56,923 nt of DNA from Candidatus Methylomirabilis sp. (GCA_020722985.1 DYJU01000005.1:1-56923); one strand, 5' to 3'; positions 8,786-17,740 are shown, counted from the stretch's first letter. Notes: generated by a model not told the origin, from the sequence alone. Numbers and translations: made by a program.

Positions 8786-8814
8786 TTTATCTACTGATAA
8801 ATAAAATTTGTCCA
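8786..8814 (-). promoter_or_regulatory. Weak candidate promoter of folD
   Basis: On the minus strand TGGACA (8809-8814) and GATAAA (8786-8791) are 17 bp apart, about 40 bp upstream of the folD GTG. The boxes match the consensus at 5/6 and 4/6 positions. The site lies in a fragment that resembles the left end of the type 1 element. Confidence 0.35.
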
Positions 8815-8828
8815 TATATAAATTTTCT

Positions 8829-9149
8829 GTAACAGTTTAACCACTGGTAGAACAAAATTAATTCATAAATAATTTTTTTATTTTGTCATTGCGAAGTCAG
8901 GCAAATGATAACTTCTGACTTCTATTCCCTCGTTTAATGAGCCTGACAAAGCAATCTTGCTTTTATTACCGATCGCCTTTTCGCCTTGTTTTCTTACTCT
9001 TTCAACTGCGAGATTGCTTTCTTAAGCCTCATATGACCTTATTTTTTTCTCTTAACTTTTCTTTCGGCTTCCTCGCAATGACAACACCAAGTATTTCTTA
9101 ACTATTAACCACACTTTTACAAGTCCACTTTTGGTGGCTGAACTATTAC
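8829..9149 (+). repeat. MITE-like type 1 element, complete copy (321 bp)
   Basis: Ends are GTAACAGTT (8829-8837) and AACTATTAC (9141-9149). The inverted similarity extends inward as TTTAACCACTGGTAG against the complement of the right end. Nested inside are TGTCATTGCGA (8884-8894) with TCGCAATGACA (9073-9083), GTCAGGC (8896-8902) with GCCTGAC (8941-8947), and AAGCAATCTTGC (8949-8960) with GCGAGATTGCTT (9008-9019). It is flanked by AATTTTCT on the left and AATTTTTT on the right, a 7/8 match that may be a target duplication. No coding potential is seen. A left-end-like fragment also lies at about 8779-8806. Confidence 0.85.
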
Positions 9150-9220
9150 AATTTTTTAGAACATCTATACTTAATTTTTCTATAAACTTTTTATCTTTAT
9201 CACAAAAAAACTAATAGTAC

Positions 9221-9345
9221 TCTGTCATTTTAAAATCAGGCGAATGATAACTTCTGCTTTATAATTTTCTCTTCTATGCTACTCATTTGGCTCCTCGCAA
9301 TAAAAGTGCTTTCAAATGTTTTCTATAAATAAAATTTTTACAAAT
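9221..9345 (+). repeat. Truncated second copy of the type 1 element
   Basis: TCTGTCATTTTAAAATCAGG and GCGAATGATAACTTCTGC-like sequence at 9221-9257 match the inner left part of the element. They jump directly to CTCCTCGCAATAAAAG (9291-9306) and the TTTTCTATAAAT...TTTTTACAA right part. The middle is deleted. It follows the complete copy by about 70 bp. Confidence 0.7.
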
Positions 9346-9548
9346 TTATTGTTTTATCTGACTTAATATAATAATTATAAAATAAAAAAAAAGAAAAATA
9401 AAGATAAAAGTTGAAGATAATTTCATGTTTTAAAAATTTTAAAGTAAAATCTTGCTGTTAGTAATGCTAAAATGCAAAAATCTTCTTGTTTAAATCTATA
9501 TCTTTTCCTTTTACATCAAATATCCCGTTTCTTTCGTAAAATATAAAA
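9346..9548. other. AT-rich intergenic stretch without recognised features
   Basis: The sequence between the truncated element and the rpsT promoter region is rich in A and T runs. I find no reading frame with a ribosome-binding site, no tRNA-like fold and no clear terminator in it. Confidence 0.5.
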
Positions 9549-9578
9549 AATCAATCATCATGCAATTGATATTTGATT
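9549..9578. promoter_or_regulatory. Imperfect palindrome upstream of the rpsT promoter
   Basis: AATCAA (9549-9554) pairs with TTGATT (9573-9578), and ATCA (9557-9560) with TGAT (9567-9570), giving a two-part inverted repeat. It ends 18 bp before the -35 box of rpsT, so it could be an operator. Low-complexity AT sequence makes chance pairing possible. Confidence 0.35.
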
Positions 9579-9596
9579 ATTTTTTAAATTTTTACA

Positions 9597-9624
9597 TTGA
9601 CACAAAAAATTTTTATATTATAAT
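9597..9624 (+). promoter_or_regulatory. Sigma-70 promoter of rpsT
   Basis: Perfect TTGACA (9597-9602) and perfect TATAAT (9619-9624) are separated by 16 bp. Transcription should start near 9631, leaving a leader of about 25 nt with GGAGG at 9641-9645. Confidence 0.9.
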
Positions 9625-9655
9625 TGTCTAAATTTTAAAAGGAGGCTTATTTTAA

Positions 9656-9904
9656 ATGGCAAATTTAAAAGCATCTATAAAAGATTTAAGAAAAATAAAA
9701 AAAAGAATATTAAGAAACGCATCTGTAAAATCAGAAGTAAAAACAGCAATAAAAAAAATAAAAAAATTATCAAAAGATGAAGCAAAAAAATTTTTACCAG
9801 AAGCATATTCAATTATAGATAAAGCAGTAAAAAAAGGCGTTATTAAAAAACAAACTGCTGCAAGGTATAAATCCCGAATAACTCTTGCAGTTAATAAAAA
9901 ATAA
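9656..9904 (+). CDS. rpsT: 30S ribosomal protein S20
   Basis: This 82-aa, very lysine-rich protein is S20, which binds 16S rRNA and stabilises the small subunit. Family landmarks are MANLKASIKDLRKIKKRILRN-type N-terminus, the IIDKAVKKGVIKKQTAARYKSRI block and VNKK at the end. It is the only plus-strand gene of the window. It has a strong promoter and GGAGG 10 nt before the ATG. Its stop is only 2 bp from the stop of the converging holA gene; rpsT next to holA is a common bacterial arrangement. Confidence 0.97.
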   Translation: MANLKASIKDLRKIKKRILRNASVKSEVKTAIKKIKKLSKDEAKKFLPEAYSIIDKAVKKGVIKKQTAARYKSRITLAVNKK

Positions 9905-9906
9905 CC

Positions 9907-10911
9907 TTATAATTTTGTTTTATTTTTAGATATTTTTTCAAATATTTTTTCCAACATTATTGTAAATATTATTTTTATTTCTTTTCTATTAGAAAGTTTT
10001 ATCTTTGAATCTGCTTCTTTTAAAATATCTATTATATCGGCATATGTAACACCTTCAAAATTTTTTGTTTGATTTATCAAATAATATGCGTTTTTACCCA
10101 TTTTATTAATTATTTCATTTTTTGAAAAATTTTTTACTCTAATATAATAAATAACATTAAAAATACGCTTTATGCTATTAAAAATGCTGCCCAAAATAAA
10201 TTCTGGTTCAAAATTTTCATGTATTTTTTCCAGAATAAAAAATGCTTTTTTTTCATCATTATTACAGATAGCATTTATAAGTGCCCATATATCATATTCT
10301 TTTTCTATACCTTTTACCTCATTAAAATCTTCTATTTCTATTACTTTTTTATCCGCTATGTAAAATGTAATTTTATCTAATTCATTTTTGATTAAAAATG
10401 GATCAAAATTTGCCTCATTACAAATTAAATCTAAAGTATTGTCGTCAATATTCTTTTTATTTTTTTTAATATATTCATAAAAATATTTTTTTATATTTTT
10501 AGAATCATTACTGTTAAAATGAATTATATTTTTGGGAAGGATTACTTTTTTATTACTTATTTTTTTTAATTCCTTACCTAAAAAAAGTAAATACATATTT
10601 TCAGGAATATCGTTTAAAAAAGAAAGCAATTTATCCAGTGTTTTACTATCTATATCCTCAATTGGTTTTATTATAATAACTTTTTTTTCAGAAAATAAAG
10701 AACCTGTTTTTATTTCTCCTTTTATATCATCTATGTCTATTAATTCCTCTTTTTCCCTATAATCAAAAACAACTATGGCAGAATTATCTGGATTCCCATC
10801 AAAAATTTTATGCAAAATCTGATTTTTAATTTCTATCAAAAAAAATAATTCATTTGAAATTATAAAATAATAATTTTCTAATTTATTTTTATCAGTAGTG
10901 ATAAATTGCAT
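9907..10911 (-). CDS. holA: DNA polymerase III subunit delta
   Basis: HolA is the clamp-loader subunit that opens the beta sliding clamp. The 334-aa protein has the family length and weak but recognisable pattern. ELIDIDDIKGEIKTGSLFSEKKVIIIK resembles the segment in which the first two strands of the AAA-like domain lie, and KKIFFILEKIHENFEPEFILGSIF-like sequence marks the C-terminal collar. No Walker motif is present, as is normal for delta. The order leuS-lptE-(hypothetical)-holA with rpsT nearby supports the call, because leuS-lptE-holA is conserved in many diderms. Confidence 0.88.
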   Translation of the reverse strand: MQFITTDKNKLENYYFIISNELFFLIEIKNQILHKIFDGNPDNSAIVVFDYREKEELIDIDDIKGEIKTGSLFSEKKVIIIKPIEDIDSKTLDKLLSFLNDIPENMYLLFLGKELKKISNKKVILPKNIIHFNSNDSKNIKKYFYEYIKKNKKNIDDNTLDLICNEANFDPFLIKNELDKITFYIADKKVIEIEDFNEVKGIEKEYDIWALINAICNNDEKKAFFILEKIHENFEPEFILGSIFNSIKRIFNVIYYIRVKNFSKNEIINKMGKNAYYLINQTKNFEGVTYADIIDILKEADSKIKLSNRKEIKIIFTIMLEKIFEKISKNKTKL

Positions 10912-10919
10912 AAATTTAT

Positions 10920-11480
10920 TTAATCTTTTATTTCAAAAAAAGTAATGGATTTTAGTTCACTATTTATATAAAGGTTTATATGGTAAAGTCCGGTCTCTGC
11001 CGGCAATTCTTTCTGGCCATTTTCTGCAAATTTTTCAGAAATTCCTATATAATTTGCAAATACATATGGTATATATTGAATACCTTCTATAGCAAACTTT
11101 TTTTCTTTTGTATCAAGAGACCAGTTAATTATTTTCTCACATAAAACTTTTCCAGAAGGAGATAACCATCTGTTTTCAAATGTAAATTCTGTTTCAAAAA
11201 AATCTGTAAATCCTTTTGAATAAATTTCATAAGGATTTTTAAAAAAATATTTTTTTTCAAAAGGTAAATTTATAAAATTTTTTTTTAAAGGAAATAAAAT
11301 ATAAGCAAAATATTGGACAACTTTATGTGATTTTCTGTAAAACCAGTTAACACTGTCTGCAGGATAATTATTTATAAGCCCTGTACATGTTGTAATATGC
11401 CCCATTATAAAACTATCATTTGCCGCATTTAAAAAATTAAAAATAAAAAATATAAAAAATAATATTAATTTTTTTTTCAT
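10920..11480 (-). CDS. Secreted protein of unknown function
   Basis: The 186-aa protein has a clear signal peptide (hydrophobic run ending FLNAAND, probably cleaved after Ala). The mature part has many aromatic residues and no motif I recognise. It contains GLYHINLYINSELKSITFFEI near the end, which looks like beta structure. It lies between lptE and holA, starting 3 nt after the lptE stop, an insertion in an otherwise conserved order. An envelope role linked to lipopolysaccharide transport is possible only by position. Confidence 0.7.
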   Translation of the reverse strand: MKKKLILFFIFFIFNFLNAANDSFIMGHITTCTGLINNYPADSVNWFYRKSHKVVQYFAYILFPLKKNFINLPFEKKYFFKNPYEIYSKGFTDFFETEFTFENRWLSPSGKVLCEKIINWSLDTKEKKFAIEGIQYIPYVFANYIGISEKFAENGQKELPAETGLYHINLYINSELKSITFFEIKD

Positions 11481-11483
11481 AAT

Positions 11484-11987
11484 TTATCTGCCATAAACTA
11501 CACGCAAAACTATTCTTTTGGCGATTTGATCTAAAACTCTGTTTCTCGCTATAACTTCATCTTCTACCTGCATCCCTAAATTGTTTGCTACATAATACGT
11601 TGTTTCTTCCCAGATACCTTTTTCTTCCCAGAGTTGAACCTGATTTTTATTATCAAAAAATATTAAAGAAACATAAATTCTCAAACGATATTGCATTGGT
11701 ATCTGATTTACATCAAATAAAATGGGAGTTAAAATATATTTATAAATTGTGCATTTAACAACAGCATCTGCTTTTACTTCATCAAGTATTGATACTTTGC
11801 CATCTGACAAAAATTCTTCTATGGTTTTTTGTGTTACATATTGCTCAATATTAAGTTTATCTGTTTGATTAATAAAAATCGGAACGGCAATTGAACTTAT
11901 ATAAGATGGAAGATTGGGTTGTGGATTATATAACCCGCACCCTGCAAAAAGAATAATTAGAAATAATAAAAGTATAATTTTTTTCAT
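11484..11987 (-). CDS. lptE: LptE-type lipopolysaccharide-assembly lipoprotein
   Basis: The 167-aa protein has a lipobox (LFAGC) and a mature start GLYNPQPNLPSYISSIAVPIF, typical of the LptE family (the fold that plugs the LptD barrel in the outer membrane). QKTIEEFLSDGKVSILDEVKADAVVKCTI follows the family pattern of a helix and then a strand, and VAREVARRIV-type ending is mirrored by DQIAKRIVLRVVYGR. Position directly downstream of leuS (11 nt) agrees with the leuS-lptE-holA order. This is evidence for an outer membrane with LPS-like lipid. Confidence 0.85.
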   Translation of the reverse strand: MKKIILLLFLIILFAGCGLYNPQPNLPSYISSIAVPIFINQTDKLNIEQYVTQKTIEEFLSDGKVSILDEVKADAVVKCTIYKYILTPILFDVNQIPMQYRLRIYVSLIFFDNKNQVQLWEEKGIWEETTYYVANNLGMQVEDEVIARNRVLDQIAKRIVLRVVYGR

Positions 11988-11998
11988 TTTTTCTCCTT

Positions 11999-14476
11999 TT
12001 ATTTAATAACAATATTTAAAAGTTTATTATTTACAAATATCTTTTTTATAATTTGTTTTTCTGCTATTAAATCTATAATTTTTTTATTATTAAAAGCAAT
12101 TTTTTCTACTTCAATTTGTGATAAATCTTTTTTTATATTTATTCTTTCTCTGATTTTACCATTTATCTGAATTACAAACTCAATATTTTCTTCTTCTATA
12201 AATCTTTTATCATATTCAGGCCACTTTTGTTTTAAAACACTTGGTTTTTCTCCTATTAATTCCCATAATTCTTCTGCAAAATGCGGAACAGTAGGCGCTA
12301 ACAATAAAATCATATTCTTTATGGTAAATTTGATTAATTTTAACTCTATTTGATTTTTAATGTCAAATAAAATATCAGAAAAAGTATTATAAAGTTCCAT
12401 AATTGCTGCTATCATAGTATTGAATTGCTGCTCTTTTTCAATATCATTTGTTACTTTTTTAATAGTTTGATGCACCTTTCTGATTAATTTATTTTTATCT
12501 TCATCGTATTCATCATAAGTAATATCATCAGTTACCGATTTAATATATTCCTTTAAAAAATTTATTTTTTTCCATATTTTATTAAGAAATCTAAATGCGC
12601 CTTCTACTCCTGTATCTGACCACTCTAAATCTTGTTGTGGAGGAGCAGCAAATATCATAAATAATCTCGCTGTATCTGCGCCATATTTTTTTATAAGGTC
12701 ATCAGGACTAACTGTATTCCCTTTTGATTTTGACATTTTAGCGCCATCTTTTATAACCATACCCTGATTTAATAATTTTTTAAATGGCTCATTAATATTT
12801 AAAAGTCTTAAATCTCTCATTATATAAGTAAAAAATCGCGCATAAATAAGATGCATGCAAGCATGTTCTGCCCCACCGACATACTGATCAACAGGCAATT
12901 CCCTGTTTGCTTTTTCAATATCAAATGGCAATTTATTATTTTTTGGATCGCAGTATCTTGCAAAATACCATGAAGAATCAACAAAAGTATCCATTGTATC
13001 TGTTTCACGCCTTGCATCTTTTCCACATTTAGGACATTTTGCATGAATAAATGAATTAGATGTTTCTAATGGATTTCCTTTTCCTGTAAACTCAATATCT
13101 TTTGGTAAAATAACAGGTAAATTTTCAATTTTTTCCATTACAATTCCACATCTATCACAATAAATAACAGGTATTGGAGTTCCCCAATATCTCTGACGTG
13201 AAATTAGCCAGTCCTTTAATTTATATTGAATGGTTTTTTCCCCAATTCCTTTTTTTTCCATCCAGTTAGAAATTTTTTCTTTTGCTGTTTCATTATCAAT
13301 TCCATTAAAATCACCTGAATTTACTAAAATTCCTTTTCCTTCATAAGCAGCATTCATCTTTTCTAAATCTAATTTTTCTTTTTCTGGTTGAATAACTATT
13401 ATCATTGGAAGTCCATATTTTTTGGCAAAGATAAAATCACGAGAATCATGAGTTGGAACTGCCATAATTGCACCTGTCCCATAATCCATTAAAACATAAT
13501 TTGCAAGCCAGATAGGAACTTTATTTCCATTTACAGGATTTATTGCAAAGATACCTGTATCAATTCCTTCTTTTTCGATCTGCAAAAGTGTCTCAACAGT
13601 TTTATCTATTTTTTTAACTTTTTCCTGAAACTTTTCTATTTCAACACGTTTTTTTTCATCAATCATCTCTTTAATTTTGTTAACAAAAGGATGTTCGGAA
13701 GCTAAAACCACATAAGTTGCGCCAAATATTGTATCAGGTCTCGTTGTAAAAACAGGAATTGTTTCTCCTGTTTTTTCTTCTTTAAAAAATATTGTAACGC
13801 CCTGGCTTTTTCCTATCCAGTTTTCTTGCATTATTTTAACTTTTTCAAGCCAGTCAATTTCTTTATGTCTGTCTAAAAGTTCCTGAGCATAGTTTGTTAT
13901 TTTAAAATACCATTGTGCCAGATTTTTCTGAATAACATTAGAATCGCATCTCCAGCATTTACCATTATGCACTTGTTCATTTGCTAAAACAGTTTTACAG
14001 CAATCGCACCAGTTTACAGAAGTTTCCTTTTTATACACCAAACCTTTTTCATAGAATTTTATAAAAAACCATTGATTCCATTTATAATATGATTCATCAC
14101 AGGTTATTACTTCTCTATCCCAATCATAAGAAATACCCAATCTTTTGAATTGTTCTCTTGCATGATCAATATTTTTATATGTCCATTCTGAAGGATGAAT
14201 TTTATTTTTAATGGCAGCATTTTCAGCAGGTAAACCAAAAGCATCATATCCCATCGGATGAATTACATCATATCCTTTCATGCGCATAAAATTAGCAATT
14301 ACATCGCCTATACAATAAACTCTAACGTGCCCCATATGTAAATAACCAGAAGGGTAAGGAAACATCTCTAATACATAATATTTTTTACCTTTACCTGTTG
14401 ATTTAAATATTTTGTTTTTTTCCCAATATTTTTGCCACTTTACCTCTATTTCTTTAAATGGATATACTTCTGCCAT
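11999..14476 (-). CDS. leuS: Leucine--tRNA ligase
   Basis: LeuS charges tRNA-Leu in the cytoplasm. The 825-aa protein has the bacterial length. It carries the class I HIGH-type motif in YPSGYLHMGHVR, cysteine pairs around CDCCK and CWRCD in the zinc region, the editing domain with TTRPDTIFGATYVVLA, the DTMDTFVDSSWYF block, and KMSKSKGNTVSP. The anticodon-binding C-terminal domain ends in INGKIRERINIKKDLS and a short tail. TCTGGAGAATTTCAATG gives a good ribosome-binding site. It lies 44 nt after porB; no leader structure such as a T-box is visible in that gap. Confidence 0.98.
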   Translation of the reverse strand: MAEVYPFKEIEVKWQKYWEKNKIFKSTGKGKKYYVLEMFPYPSGYLHMGHVRVYCIGDVIANFMRMKGYDVIHPMGYDAFGLPAENAAIKNKIHPSEWTYKNIDHAREQFKRLGISYDWDREVITCDESYYKWNQWFFIKFYEKGLVYKKETSVNWCDCCKTVLANEQVHNGKCWRCDSNVIQKNLAQWYFKITNYAQELLDRHKEIDWLEKVKIMQENWIGKSQGVTIFFKEEKTGETIPVFTTRPDTIFGATYVVLASEHPFVNKIKEMIDEKKRVEIEKFQEKVKKIDKTVETLLQIEKEGIDTGIFAINPVNGNKVPIWLANYVLMDYGTGAIMAVPTHDSRDFIFAKKYGLPMIIVIQPEKEKLDLEKMNAAYEGKGILVNSGDFNGIDNETAKEKISNWMEKKGIGEKTIQYKLKDWLISRQRYWGTPIPVIYCDRCGIVMEKIENLPVILPKDIEFTGKGNPLETSNSFIHAKCPKCGKDARRETDTMDTFVDSSWYFARYCDPKNNKLPFDIEKANRELPVDQYVGGAEHACMHLIYARFFTYIMRDLRLLNINEPFKKLLNQGMVIKDGAKMSKSKGNTVSPDDLIKKYGADTARLFMIFAAPPQQDLEWSDTGVEGAFRFLNKIWKKINFLKEYIKSVTDDITYDEYDEDKNKLIRKVHQTIKKVTNDIEKEQQFNTMIAAIMELYNTFSDILFDIKNQIELKLIKFTIKNMILLLAPTVPHFAEELWELIGEKPSVLKQKWPEYDKRFIEEENIEFVIQINGKIRERINIKKDLSQIEVEKIAFNNKKIIDLIAEKQIIKKIFVNNKLLNIVIK

Positions 14477-14520
14477 TGAAATTCTCCAGATAAAATTAAT
14501 TTTTTATAATTAAATTGATT

Positions 14521-15453
14521 TTATTTTTTATTTGTCATCTCTTCTTTTTTCAGTAATTGTTCCCAGCGCCAATCAATAAATTTTTGTATATTTTCAACTA
14601 TCTCTTTATTTTCAGGTTTTAAGAGATGAGCGAATCTTGCCTGCAATTTTAAATATTCTTCTATTCCCATTCTTTCTTTGGGTTTATAATTTATTTTATA
14701 AACTCCATTTTCAACTTCATATAAAGGCCACAAATTGGTTTCAACTGCCATTTTAGATACTTTTACTGTCTGAGACATATGATAACCCCAACCTGGAACG
14801 CATGGTGATAAAGCATTTATAAATTTGGGTCCTTCTATTGAAAATGCCTTTGAAAACTTTGATGTGGCATCCTGCCAGAATGCAACTGTTGTCTGCGCAA
14901 CATATGGAATCTCATGAGCAACCAAAATTTCAGTTAAATTTTTAGAATTCTGAGTTTTACCATGAACTACTTTACCTGCTGGCGAAGTAGTGGTATGTGC
15001 GCCCATTATAGTTGCCGATGAACGTTGTATGCCTGTATTCATATATGCTTCATTATTATAAGTTATATAAAGCATATCATGCCGTCTTTCCATAGCACCT
15101 GATAAAGATTGCAATCCAATGTCATACGTTCCACCATCACCACCAATTGCTACAAATTTTATGTTTTGATTTTCTTTCCCTTGTTTTTTTAAAGACCTGT
15201 ATGCGCCTTCCACTCCTGAACATGTTGCTGCTGAATTTTCAAATGCGTTATGCATAAAAGGCACTTTCCATGCAGAAAATGGAAAAATTGTAGAAGTAAC
15301 TTCTAAACAACCTGTGGCACTTACAATAACTACCGGATCTTTAGTAGAAGAAAACATCTGCTTTAAAAGAATTGGAAATCCACAGCCAGCACATGCCCTA
15401 TGGCCGCCTATAAATTTTACAGGTTCTTTTGCTGATTGTTTTGGTGCTGCCAT
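14521..15453 (-). CDS. porB: 2-oxoacid:ferredoxin oxidoreductase beta subunit (pyruvate synthase type)
   Basis: The beta subunit binds thiamine pyrophosphate and a proximal iron-sulfur cluster. In the 310-aa protein HRACAGCGFPILLKQ, ATGCLEVTS and SPCVPGWGY provide the cluster cysteines. GGDGGTYDIGLQSLSGA with YNNEAYMNTGIQRS is the TPP-binding motif. With porG, porD and porA it forms a four-subunit enzyme that oxidises pyruvate, or another 2-oxoacid, to acyl-CoA and CO2 with reduction of ferredoxin. This is oxygen-sensitive chemistry pointing to an anaerobe. Pyruvate is the likeliest substrate from the subunit pattern, not proven. Confidence 0.93.
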   Translation of the reverse strand: MAAPKQSAKEPVKFIGGHRACAGCGFPILLKQMFSSTKDPVVIVSATGCLEVTSTIFPFSAWKVPFMHNAFENSAATCSGVEGAYRSLKKQGKENQNIKFVAIGGDGGTYDIGLQSLSGAMERRHDMLYITYNNEAYMNTGIQRSSATIMGAHTTTSPAGKVVHGKTQNSKNLTEILVAHEIPYVAQTTVAFWQDATSKFSKAFSIEGPKFINALSPCVPGWGYHMSQTVKVSKMAVETNLWPLYEVENGVYKINYKPKERMGIEEYLKLQARFAHLLKPENKEIVENIQKFIDWRWEQLLKKEEMTNKK

Positions 15454-15471
15454 ATATTTTTCCTCCTTGTT

Positions 15472-16644
15472 TTATTCTTTTACACCTAAATATTTTACCT
15501 GCTCTGATATTTTTGTATTTTTTAATTTTCTATAAACATCTTTTATTTGATCTACATAAATTTCTCTACCACCTAATCCATATACATAACTTTGCATTGG
15601 AATAATTTTACCAGCATCATAAAGTGCTGCTTTTACTTCTGTTGCAACAGGACCTGCCTGAGTACTTAAACTTTCACTCCTGTCTAAAATTGCTATTGCT
15701 TTTGCCTTTGATATATATTTTACAATTTCTTCTGCGGGAAATGGTCTGAATACTCTTATTTTTAAAAGCCCTGCTTTTATACCCTCCTGTCTCAATTCTT
15801 CCACAGCAACTTTGGATGTTCCTGCAGTAGAACCAAGGCATATAAGAATATAATCAGCATCATCACATTTATAATTTTCAACAAAGTCATATTGTCTGCC
15901 AAAAACTTTTTTAAATTCTGCAAAAATTTCTGGAATTACTTTCATTGCATTTTTCATTGCTTCATGTTGGACTCTTTTATGTTCTAAATAATAATCGGTT
16001 AAAACAAGCGAACCAACTGTGATTGGATTATCAATGTTTAAGAGATTATAATTTGGTTTATATTCACCAATAAATTTCTGTATCTCACTATCAGGATACA
16101 TTTCTAACCTTTCCATTTCATGGCTTATTATGAAACCATCAGTTGATACCATTATAGGTAAACTTACATCTCTATGCTCTGCTATTCTAACAGCATTTAT
16201 TAATAAATCATAGGCTTCCTGTGAATTTTCTGCATAAATCTGAATCCAACCTGCATCTCTTTCTCCCATAGTATCAGAATGATCACAATGAATATTAATG
16301 GGACCTGATAATGCTCTGTTTACTTCTGCAAGAACTATCGGCAAACGTAAAGCAGATGCAATATATAGAATCTCATGCATTAATGCTAATCCTTGAGAAG
16401 AAGTAGCAGTCATTGTTCTTGCACCTGATGCAGCAGATCCCATACAGGCACTGATTGCTGAATGCTCTGATTCAACAGTTATTAAATTTGTTTTTACAAG
16501 TCCATCATTTACAAAACTTGAAAATATCTGCATTATCTCTGTTGCAGGCGTAATAGGATAAGCAGCACAAACATCAGGATTTATCTGACGCATAGCTTCT
16601 GCCATTGCCTCATTACCTGTTCTTGCTACTATTGTTTTTTCCAT
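15472..16644 (-). CDS. porA: 2-oxoacid:ferredoxin oxidoreductase alpha subunit (pyruvate synthase type)
   Basis: The 390-aa alpha subunit carries the pyrimidine-binding side of the TPP site, with AAYPITPATEIMQIFSSF near residue 35 and ATSSQGLALMHEIL near 80. GERDAGWIQIYAENSQEAYD and the transketolase C-terminal-like part (LLKIRVFRPFPAEEIVKYI) follow the family order. It lies between porD and porB with 18-nt gaps and a strong purine-rich ribosome-binding site. Length and order match the four-subunit archaeal/Thermotoga-type enzyme rather than the single-chain enzyme. Confidence 0.94.
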   Translation of the reverse strand: MEKTIVARTGNEAMAEAMRQINPDVCAAYPITPATEIMQIFSSFVNDGLVKTNLITVESEHSAISACMGSAASGARTMTATSSQGLALMHEILYIASALRLPIVLAEVNRALSGPINIHCDHSDTMGERDAGWIQIYAENSQEAYDLLINAVRIAEHRDVSLPIMVSTDGFIISHEMERLEMYPDSEIQKFIGEYKPNYNLLNIDNPITVGSLVLTDYYLEHKRVQHEAMKNAMKVIPEIFAEFKKVFGRQYDFVENYKCDDADYILICLGSTAGTSKVAVEELRQEGIKAGLLKIRVFRPFPAEEIVKYISKAKAIAILDRSESLSTQAGPVATEVKAALYDAGKIIPMQSYVYGLGGREIYVDQIKDVYRKLKNTKISEQVKYLGVKE

Positions 16645-16662
16645 ATTTTTATTTCCTCCTTA

Positions 16663-17073
16663 TTATTTTATATTATATTTTTCTTTTGCGTCTTTTATTG
16701 AAACCATTAAAATAGAAGCTTTTTCTTTGAAAGTCTGATTTGTTTCTGCATCCCAGGAAGTTATATTTGCATTGGGGGCTGCTTTTTTAATTTCATTTAT
16801 AACTTTCTTACTTACAGGACATTCTTCTGCACAGATACCACAACCTTTACAGAAATTATAATCATAATTTCCTCTTTTCCCTTCATCTGTAACTTTTATT
16901 GCATTGTCAGGACAAAAAGCCCAGCAGGTCATACATTGAATGCAATTTTGGGATTGCCATACTGGGACCTTTACTCGCCAGTCACCTGTTTTAAAATGTT
17001 CTGATGTGCCACTCTCTATGATACCACCAACATTTAAATCTTTCCATGTTTTTATATCAGGTTTTTTTGTCAT
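16663..17073 (-). CDS. porD: 2-oxoacid:ferredoxin oxidoreductase delta subunit (2x 4Fe-4S ferredoxin)
   Basis: This 136-aa ferredoxin-like subunit passes electrons from the beta subunit to free ferredoxin. Two [4Fe-4S] motifs are complete: CIQCMTCWAFCPDNAI and CKGCGICAEECPVSK. The N-terminal sequence (TSEHFKTGDWRVKVPVW) is the usual PorD lead-in. Its ATG overlaps the porG stop as ATGA, so it is translationally coupled. A short C-terminal extension ends in MVSIKDAKEKYNIK. Confidence 0.94.
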   Translation of the reverse strand: MTKKPDIKTWKDLNVGGIIESGTSEHFKTGDWRVKVPVWQSQNCIQCMTCWAFCPDNAIKVTDEGKRGNYDYNFCKGCGICAEECPVSKKVINEIKKAAPNANITSWDAETNQTFKEKASILMVSIKDAKEKYNIK

Positions 17074-17654
17074 TGTTTTTTTACCTCCTCATAGGCTTTT
17101 TTTATAGCATTAATATTTCCTTCTATAACACCTGGTTTATTTTTAAATTTTTTTTCTAATTTCTTTTTTGTATCTTCTATGAAATTCTCAAGAGTTAAAA
17201 TGTCTGAAATAGCAATTAAGGCACCCATCATTGGTGTATTGGGTATTGGTTTACCTATGGTTTCAAGAGCAATTTTAGTTGCGTCTAAAACTATTAACCT
17301 GCCTTTCCATGATGTTAATTTTTTCTGAATTTCTTCTTTTGAAAACGGAGTGTTAATTATTAAAATTCCTTTTTGTTCATCAAGCCCCTTTGTCACATCA
17401 ATAGTATCCACCAATGTTTCATCTAAAACAAGAACAATATCTGGATTTGTAATTGGCGAATGAATAAATATTTCATTTTCTGATATACGGTTATAAGAAG
17501 CAACAGGCGCCCCCATTCTCTCAGGTCCATATTCTGGAAATGCCTGAACATACTTACCTGAAGCTACTGCTGCTTCACCAAGTAAAAGCGCAGCTGTTTT
17601 CGCACCCTGGCCTCCTCTTCCATGCCAGCGTATCTCTGTCATATTCTTTGACAT
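17070..17654 (-). CDS. porG: 2-oxoacid:ferredoxin oxidoreductase gamma subunit
   Basis: The 194-aa gamma subunit starts with EIRWHGRGGQGAKTAALLLG, the family signature, followed by AFPEYGPERMGAPVASYNRI. It binds near the CoA and electron-transfer region of the complex. It is the first gene of porG-porD-porA-porB and has a promoter 50-80 bp upstream. GGAGGTGCATTAATG gives a strong ribosome-binding site. The gene is sometimes named porC. Confidence 0.93.
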   Translation of the reverse strand: MSKNMTEIRWHGRGGQGAKTAALLLGEAAVASGKYVQAFPEYGPERMGAPVASYNRISENEIFIHSPITNPDIVLVLDETLVDTIDVTKGLDEQKGILIINTPFSKEEIQKKLTSWKGRLIVLDATKIALETIGKPIPNTPMMGALIAISDILTLENFIEDTKKKLEKKFKNKPGVIEGNINAIKKAYEEVKKQ

Positions 17655-17704
17655 TAATGCACCTCCTGAAATTTTTTAATTTATTTTTTTTATTAAACAA
17701 ATTT

Positions 17705-17732
17705 ATTGTAACGCTTCATAACAAAAAATCAA
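17705..17732 (-). promoter_or_regulatory. Probable promoter of the por operon
   Basis: On the minus strand TTGATT (17727-17732) and TACAAT (17705-17710) are 16 bp apart, about 50 bp upstream of the porG ATG. The boxes are 4/6 and 5/6 matches to the consensus. Confidence 0.55.
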
Positions 17733-17740
17733 GTGAAAAT

